Shown piece by piece: positions 52,785 to 64,000 of a stretch of DNA of 64,000 nucleotides (its first letter is position 1; every line of letters begins with the position of its first letter). The notes under the pieces were generated by a model, which had not been told where the DNA came from, did not search any database, and was given only the letters and a program-made list of their open reading frames with translations. The position numbers were made by a program, and so were the translations under genes. The DNA is from Uranotaenia lowii (Eukaryota > Arthropoda > Insecta > Diptera > Culicidae): contig NC_073691.1 of the NCBI RefSeq assembly GCF_029784155.1, positions 123,380,714 to 123,444,713 of the forward strand, written 5' to 3'.

Positions 52785-55098
52785 GCACCGCTAGTTAAAG
52801 TAGGCCCACATCACCCGGCTTTACTGGTTACAATTAATATCTCTAGATTGTGTAACCCCGCTGATAAACTCACACCCTTCTACTTGGACTATAAAAACGC
52901 CGATTTCGATATCATTTCTCGCGTACTGGCCACTATAGACTGGGAATCCGAACTCGAACTAGCTAACCCTAATGCTGCAGCCGAAACTTTCTCGCACATC
53001 CTCAACTACGTAATCGACCGTCATGTGCCGAAACGCACCGCTAATGCTAATCCTCGGACTCCATGGGCTACAGCAGCTTTACGACAACTGAAAGCGACAA
53101 AAAGGCGTGCCCTTCGAAATTTCAACAAGCACAAATCGCCGCATACCAAGGAAGAATATCGCAAACTCAACTCCGCCTATAAAAAAGCCTGCCAACGTAG
53201 CTATCAAAACCATCTTCGTCGAATTCAGCAAAATCTCAAGACTAGCCCAAAATCCTTCTGGAATCACGTTAAAAATCAGCGGAATGAACCTGGAACACCG
53301 TCCTGCATGTTCTTAGATGGCATCATGGCGAACTCTGACTCCGGAATCTGCGATCTCTTTGCCAATAAATTCTCGAGCATCTTTGATACATCTTCAATAA
53401 CCGACGACCAACTGAATCGCGCCATCAGGAGTGTTTCACCACTGGGCTTTTCTTTAAACGGTATAACAGTCGAGGACACAATCATCTCTAAAGCAGCCAC
53501 TAAGCTCAAAAACTCCTTCTCTACGGGCCCGGATGGGATACCAGCTACCTTCCTGAAGCGTTTTATGCCTTCTTTGCTGACTCCTATCAGGCTTATCTTC
53601 CAAGCTTCGCTCGACCAGGCCACCTTCCCCTCACTGTGGAAAGAAGCTTACATGTTCCCGGTTCATAAAAAGGGAGATAGGAAAGATGTTAATAATTACC
53701 GAGGAATTTCAGCTCTGTGTGCTATTGCCAAACTTTTCGAATTGGTGGTTTTAGATCCCATTTTCATGTTCTGCAAGCACAACCTCTCCAACGACCAGCA
53801 TGGATTTATGCCTCAACGCTCAACTACAACTAACTTACTAACCTTTACCTCGTATGTGCATGAAAGTTTTGCAAAGAAATCCCAAACTGATGCCATCTAT
53901 ACCGATCTGTCTGCCGCATTCGACAAGGTGAACCATGATATTGCCATCGGAAAGCTCGCGCGTTTAGGATTTTGTGGATCTCTAATTGGCTGGTTCCGCA
54001 GTTACCTTACGGGACGTAAATTGACAGTTCGTACGGGTAACTGTTTTTCCAGGCAGTTCTCAGCTTCATCAGGCGTGCCTCAGGGAAGTCACTTAGGGCC
54101 GTTAGTATTCCTAATTTACTTCAATGACGTGCTGCAACTCCTCGATGGACCAAAATTGGCGTATGCCGACGACTTGAAACTGTACTACTCTATCAATGGC
54201 TCCGAGGATGTGAACTTCCTGCAGAACCAGTTTAACCTCTTTGCCTCCTGGTGTGATGCCAATCGCCTACCTTTAAACCGTGATAAATGTGTAGTAATAT
54301 CATTTTCCCGCAAACGACGCCCGCTCTCAGCCGTTTATTTCCTTGGAAACGATGCAATCTCTCGAGCTCAACACGTGAAAGATCTTGGTGTGATCCTCGA
54401 CGCGCGGCTGGATTTTAAGAATCACACCAACTATATCGTTGACAAAGCCTCCAGAAGCCTGGGTCTTCTTTTCCGCATGACGAAGGACTTTAAGGACATC
54501 TACTGCCTGAAGAGTCTTTACTGCAGTCTGGTTCGATCGATCCTCGAATATGCTTCTGCGGTTTGGTGCCCATATTATCAAAACGGCTCTGATCGCATCG
54601 AAGCCATCCAACGACGTTTTTTGAGGTATGCCCTTCGACACTTAAACTGGCAAGACCCTTTTCGACTTCCCAGCTACGAAAGCCGCTGCCGCCTGATCGA
54701 CATCGACACGCTGCAAGCCCGCAGGACCGCCACTCGTGCTTCTTTCGTCGCTGATCTGCTTTCATCAAGAATCGACTCTCCTGCACTTTTGGAAGTTCTT
54801 CCACTTAGCGTCCGACCTCGTGGTTTGAGGAATCGGGATCTTCAGCTCTTCGTTCCTGTTAGACTAAACAATTACGGGGCCAACTCTGCAATAATTGGCG
54901 TCATCAAGACTTTTAACCGCTTCTCAGAATATTTTGATTTTGACGTTTCGAAGGTTTTATTCCGAAGAAGAATTCTTAGTGTTCTAAGTTCAGTGTAGAT
55001 TTGTATTTGTTGTTAGTTTTTAATTTTAAAATATCATTTGGATCAATATATGATCTGTTGATTTAATAATAAATAAATAAACTAAATAAATAAATAAT
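52785..55098 (+). mobile_element. Jockey-like LINE, 5'-truncated
   Basis: The frame opens near 52785 with what looks like the end of the endonuclease (VGPHHPALLVTI), continues through the RT, and ends in an AAATAAAT-type tail at about 55062-55098. No clear target duplicates were found. Confidence 0.85.
52848..54998 (+). CDS. Jockey-clade reverse transcriptase (ORF2 C-terminal part)
   Basis: It is about 716 aa without an internal stop. A linker with basic helices (KATKRRALRNFNKHKSPH) leads to RT blocks FSTGPDGIPATFLKR, WKEAYMFPVHKKGDR, NYRGISALCAIAKLFE, YTDLSAAFDKVNHD, SSGVPQGSHLGPLVFLIYFN and the palm LAYADDLKLYYS, then the thumb and a C-terminal region (SILEYASAVWCPYY, IEAIQRRFLRYAL). The catalytic YADD is intact. 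The endonuclease and ORF1 are missing and the frame has no native start, so it is a dead-on-arrival copy, although long and little decayed. Confidence 0.9.
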   Translation: MCNPADKLTPFYLDYKNADFDIISRVLATIDWESELELANPNAAAETFSHILNYVIDRHVPKRTANANPRTPWATAALRQLKATKRRALRNFNKHKSPHTKEEYRKLNSAYKKACQRSYQNHLRRIQQNLKTSPKSFWNHVKNQRNEPGTPSCMFLDGIMANSDSGICDLFANKFSSIFDTSSITDDQLNRAIRSVSPLGFSLNGITVEDTIISKAATKLKNSFSTGPDGIPATFLKRFMPSLLTPIRLIFQASLDQATFPSLWKEAYMFPVHKKGDRKDVNNYRGISALCAIAKLFELVVLDPIFMFCKHNLSNDQHGFMPQRSTTTNLLTFTSYVHESFAKKSQTDAIYTDLSAAFDKVNHDIAIGKLARLGFCGSLIGWFRSYLTGRKLTVRTGNCFSRQFSASSGVPQGSHLGPLVFLIYFNDVLQLLDGPKLAYADDLKLYYSINGSEDVNFLQNQFNLFASWCDANRLPLNRDKCVVISFSRKRRPLSAVYFLGNDAISRAQHVKDLGVILDARLDFKNHTNYIVDKASRSLGLLFRMTKDFKDIYCLKSLYCSLVRSILEYASAVWCPYYQNGSDRIEAIQRRFLRYALRHLNWQDPFRLPSYESRCRLIDIDTLQARRTATRASFVADLLSSRIDSPALLEVLPLSVRPRGLRNRDLQLFVPVRLNNYGANSAIIGVIKTFNRFSEYFDFDVSKVLFRRRILSVLSSV

Positions 55099-55510
55099 TA
55101 CCTTTGTTTCTTTATACATTTTTTTTAAAGAAATTTGAACACCGGTTCGACAAGTATCGATCAAAACATTGTTTGAATGATCTGTTATTTACCGATCGAA
55201 ACCAATTTCTACCTGTCGTTGAACAAACATGTTGCCAATTTTGAAGATTTGACATTTCACTGCGGAATATTTTTTCACTGTGGTGAGTTCACGGTCACGT
55301 TCGCGTCCGAGTTCACAAGAACTGTAAACCGGGATTAAGTGTGAAAAAAATTCACCAATTGTGCGGAAGAATTCACCAAGTGTACAGAAAGTTCATCAGA
55401 TGATGCGTTCCATCTTTGAATTTTCGATTTAAATGGGATTTGATGAATACTTCATACCTCTGCAATGGACTCGACAATTGTCACCTCACGCGCGGCGTAG
55501 AATAAGGGCC

Positions 55511-55849
55511 GATATGTTCCCGATTGAAATCCTATCTCGATTTGTTTTTGAATTAAAGTAATGTCTCGAGCGACAATGGTGTTTTCTCTTAAATTAGAAA
55601 CAAAACACAGCTTATCAAATTAAAACTTTTTTTCGAAGAGCAACTGTTAGTCAGTGGAAACCTGATTAATCACTATGAACAATGTTTATTTTATCTTTTG
55701 CGCTGAGTAAAATAAGTGACGAGCACATGTATTGATGAAGCTTGAACATTCGTGGAAAAGTTTTTTTTTTTCAACCTTCTGAACTTTAATCAGATTATGT
55801 GAAGAAAAGAAGAACACGTTTCGAAGCTAATCGAAGCTTCACAAGCATT
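55511..55849 (-). other. EPRS 3' UTR and flank
   Basis: This is the minus-strand 3' end of EPRS. TTTATT at 55685-55690 reads AATAAA on the minus strand, 160 bases after the stop at 55850. No other gene. Confidence 0.6.
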
Positions 55850-61630
<5,781 letters not shown>

Positions 61631-61793
61631 TGAATACTTTTTTCAAATACCTGTAGCAGGCAACGCAATTACTGAGAAATCCGGAATTAAACTATGCAGA
61701 TGCTGACGTGCATTGGCCACGAAACGTGATATCGCTCGTTTTGAGGATTTTCTCTTTCTGAAGAAGAATTCGTGAAGAAGGGTCGATTCACGA

Positions 61794-62251
61794 CAGGGGT
61801 GTCAGATGTCCTGATTTTTCAGGATTTGTCCTGATTTTCGAGAGGCCGTCGGCCGTCCTGAGTTTTCAAAAACGCTTGAATTGTCTTGATTTTTCAAAAA
61901 TGGCCCTTAAAATGTCCTGATTTGTCCTTATTTTTAAATTATAACTAAATTTATTGTTAAATGATGAGACAAACAAATCTTCAATAAAATAGTTTAACCA
62001 GTTTAACCAATGATAATCTTCGGTCCAAATGATATTTAAATGGTATTTTTCGATATTAACTGCAGCCCAGCCAAGGTTATTCTAGCCTCAGTTGCATAAT
62101 TTGAGGCGTCTTCAGCACCTATATTTCACCTTTAGTTATGCAATTTAAGCAGAATTGCATGTTATTTTCACCAATTTAGTGATGTCCTGAAAAATCCTGA
62201 TTTTTTTCTTCGCGGTGTCCTCATTTTTGACAAAACGACCTGGCACCTCTG
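61794..62251 (-). mobile_element. hAT-type MITE (CAGRGGTG family), 458 bp
   Basis: The ends CAGGGGTGTCAGATGTCC and CTGGCACCTCTG are flanked by the perfect octamer ATTCACGA (61786-61793, 62252-62259). Repeated GTCCTGATTTTT motifs lie inside. It is 164 bp upstream of the EPRS start codon. Confidence 0.92.
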
Positions 62252-62472
62252 ATTCACGATGACGACCAGAGTGCCTCCAGCTACGGGTGGGTGCATATTG
62301 AGGAAAAGTAGGCAAGGAGTACCAAAAGTTTCTCATTGGTGGGGGTGGAGACGGAGCGCTTTTTGACAGCCGATTGTTCGCCTACCATGCCTACGATTAC
62401 GATTGCCTGTCACAAGATGGACGATTCCGTGCATTGGTATAAGAACACACCCGAAGCTGTACACGCCCTGAT
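62252..62472. other. Unique island between two hAT MITEs
   Basis: This is non-repetitive sequence. One plus frame (62336 onward, VGVETERFLTADCSPTMPTI) is open across the next MITE's target site, but it has stops upstream. It may be a fossil exon or the 5' flank of EPRS. Confidence 0.35.
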
Positions 62473-62928
62473 CAGGGGTGTCAGGTGTCCTGATTTATCA
62501 GGATTTGTCCTGATTTTCGAGAAACCGTCCTGATTTTTCAAAAAAAGGTTGAATTGTCCTGATTTTTGAAAAATTGCCCTTAAAATGTCCTGATTTTTTA
62601 AAAAATATCCAAATCATAACTAAATTTTTTGTTAAATGATGAAAACATCAAACAAATTTTAAATAAATTAGTTTAACCAGTTAAACCAATGAAATTCTTC
62701 GATTCAAATGAGATTTGAATGAGGTTTTCGATATTAACTGCAGGCCAGCCAAGGTTTTTCTTGCTTCAATTGCATAATTCGAGGCGTCTTCAGCACTTAT
62801 ATTTTGCCTTAAGCTATGCAACCTTAGCAGAACTGCATTTTATTATCACCAATTTGGTGGTGTCCTGAAAAATCCTAATTTTTTCTTGGCGGTGCCCTGA
62901 TTTTTGACAAAACGACCTGGCACCTCTG
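62473..62928 (-). mobile_element. hAT-type MITE (CAGRGGTG family), 456 bp
   Basis: The ends CAGGGGTGTCAGGTGTCC and CTGGCACCTCTG are flanked by the perfect octamer GCCCTGAT (62465-62472, 62929-62936). It is in the same orientation as the copy at 61794. Confidence 0.93.
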
Positions 62929-62952
62929 GCCCTGATGACGACCGATGACGTA

Positions 62953-63628
62953 CACGCTCTTTTTTTTAACTCAAAATTAAGTATGACCGTGGTTCAAAAC
63001 ATAGTTCGATTCTATGAACTTAAATTTAAGTATACTCTTTTACCCTTTTTCCTCCTTGCGACCCTTTTTCCTCCTTGCGATGGTTCAAAACGGAGTTCGA
63101 ACTGCGAACTCAAAATTGATCCCTTTTTTTCCTTCGGCGAGGGAGCAAAGCTGAGTTCGACCTTATGAACTAAAAATTGAACTCTCTTTGTTGGACTAAA
63201 AATACTTAGTGAGTTCAGTTCGAACCGGAACAGCAACCAACGAACACGAAGCAAAATTTGGTCGTTCCGTAACAATAACCGGAAGACTATAAAGGAACTT
63301 CATAATGGAGTGTCCACCGTGTCAGCGTTAAATTCTGCCGCCATTGTCATCATATGGTGAGCGGCTTGGAATGTCCGGAAACTTCCGGATGTTATTTACT
63401 TCCCGTGGGATGTAACATCCGGAAGTTTTCTTTGACCGGGAGTTTCAAAACTTTCCACCGCTCACATCTGGGTACAAAAAATTCCTTTAATTCCCTGAAA
63501 ATAAACATCCCTCGAATAAAAAGGATAAATTTGAGTTCGGCTGCCGAACTTAGTTTTGCGATTGCCCAGTCGAACTCAAAGTTGAGGGCTGCCTGCCACT
63601 GAATTTTGAGTTTAAAAAAAGGAGCGTG
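62953..63628. mobile_element. MITE-D, CACGCTC ends, 676 bp, near complete
   Basis: The inverted ends are CACGCTCTTTTTTTTAACTC and TTTAAAAAAAGGAGCGTG. TA precedes (62951-62952) and TG follows, so the duplicate may have decayed. Internal GAGTTCGA/TCGAACTC pairs and CTTCCGGATGTTA/TAACATCCGGAAG give strong secondary structure. Confidence 0.85.
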
Positions 63629-63876
63629 TGCAGTGAAATTTTTCGTGTAGCTGCACGGTCAAGAAACTCAAACTCAAAACTCAGTTTAAGGATAGCAATA
63701 CACTAACTTACTTACTTACTTAATGCACATTCGCGCGTGATCCCTCGTGGAGAACAGTTGTGTGGAGAAAGTTTTCGAAGAGTGGATTTTAACTAATTGC
63801 AAACTGAAAATCAGTTAATAATTTCGTTTACGGTGAAAGAAAATTAAACAATCTATCGGATTATTAGTGCATTGCG
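63629..63876 (+). promoter_or_regulatory. 5' flank and leader of the terminal gene
   Basis: This is unique sequence with a CACTAACTTACTTACTTACT run. No TATA box is obvious. It is likely the promoter and 5' UTR of the frame starting at 63877. Confidence 0.35.
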
Positions 63877-64000
63877 ATGAGTGTAGGAGCTGGTGCCCCA
63901 ATGGGGGCACCCATGGATGAAGAATCTGAAAACGGTGGAAAATCGGAGCATGTTGCAAATCAAAATGGCGGAGGGCCAAGCCAAATTTCAGAACAAAATG
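63877..64000 (+). CDS. Start of an unrecognised gene (truncated by window)
   Basis: The ATG at 63877 opens a frame to the window edge (MSVGAGAPMGAPMDEESENG, then GKSEHVANQNGG), 41 codons. Composition (Gly/Ala-rich, then acidic and Gln/Asn-rich) suggests the disordered N-terminus of a nuclear or RNA-binding protein, but nothing identifies it. No stop or intron is seen in this piece. Confidence 0.5.
   Translation, partial: MSVGAGAPMGAPMDEESENGGKSEHVANQNGGGPSQISEQN

Larger units (their letters stand above)
51409..55510. mobile_element. MITE-like shell with GGCCCTTATTC ends
   Basis: The left end GGCCCTTATTCCGCGCCGCG and the right end CGCGGCGTAGAATAAGGGCC are inverted repeats of about 23 bp with two mismatches. 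They are flanked by GAT (51406-51408, 55511-55513). Subterminal repeats such as TTCATCAGATGTGCGGCAGA occur several times at the left. A SINE and a LINE were inserted in its middle. Confidence 0.75.

Overview
This is eukaryotic nuclear DNA from an insect, most likely a mosquito (inference). Two intron-bearing animal genes are recognisable, a SIRT2-type sirtuin and the fused glutamyl-prolyl-tRNA synthetase. They sit among copia, BEL/Pao and Ty3/gypsy LTR elements, I- and Jockey-like LINEs, tRNA-derived SINEs and many short inverted-repeat DNA transposons (MITEs), a mixture typical of culicine genomes. By eye, more than 80 percent of the window is transposon.

Layout. 1-13357: MITE-A copies flank a copia element (1606-10342, LTRs 192 bp, TSD AATAA) that split an exon-like host fragment (1475-1605 / 10343-10406). 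The copia itself holds a MITE-A relative (4057-5754), an I-clade LINE (6018-8426) with its own MITE (7368-8052), and a hAT-like MITE inside its 3' LTR (9510-10317). 13358-15165: a MITE mosaic and a 57-bp minisatellite. 15170-27619: a complete minus-strand Ty3/gypsy element with 1.83-kb LTRs and TSD CTCT, inserted at the edge of the minisatellite. 27620-31962: a LINE 3' remnant interrupted by a 1.35-kb fold-back with arms of about 640 bp, then nested MITEs. 32003-43380: further MITEs around a BEL/Pao element (34486-43144) whose two LTRs look identical and whose polyprotein is broken only by a 1154-bp MITE. 43404-47718: a hAT-type shell containing a 3.9-kb element. 47719-51372: the Sirt2 gene, four coding exons, plus strand; intron 3 is packed with repeats. 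51409-55510: a MITE-like shell holding a SINE and a 5'-truncated Jockey-like LINE. 55685-61630: EPRS on the minus strand, six coding exons, 1634 aa. 61794-63628: two hAT MITEs with perfect 8-bp TSDs and a MITE of the CACGCTC family. 63877-64000: the first codons of an unrecognised plus-strand gene.

Sirt2 (NAD-dependent deacylase) and EPRS (attachment of Glu and Pro to tRNA) converge tail to tail, separated by the LINE-bearing shell. No functional link between them is implied. The strongest signal here is the record of serial insertion: nearly every transposon can be placed by an exact target-site duplication, and several removals restore the disrupted reading frame exactly. The least familiar component is a group of elements ending in CCC, with 2-bp target duplications and small intron-bearing internal reading frames.
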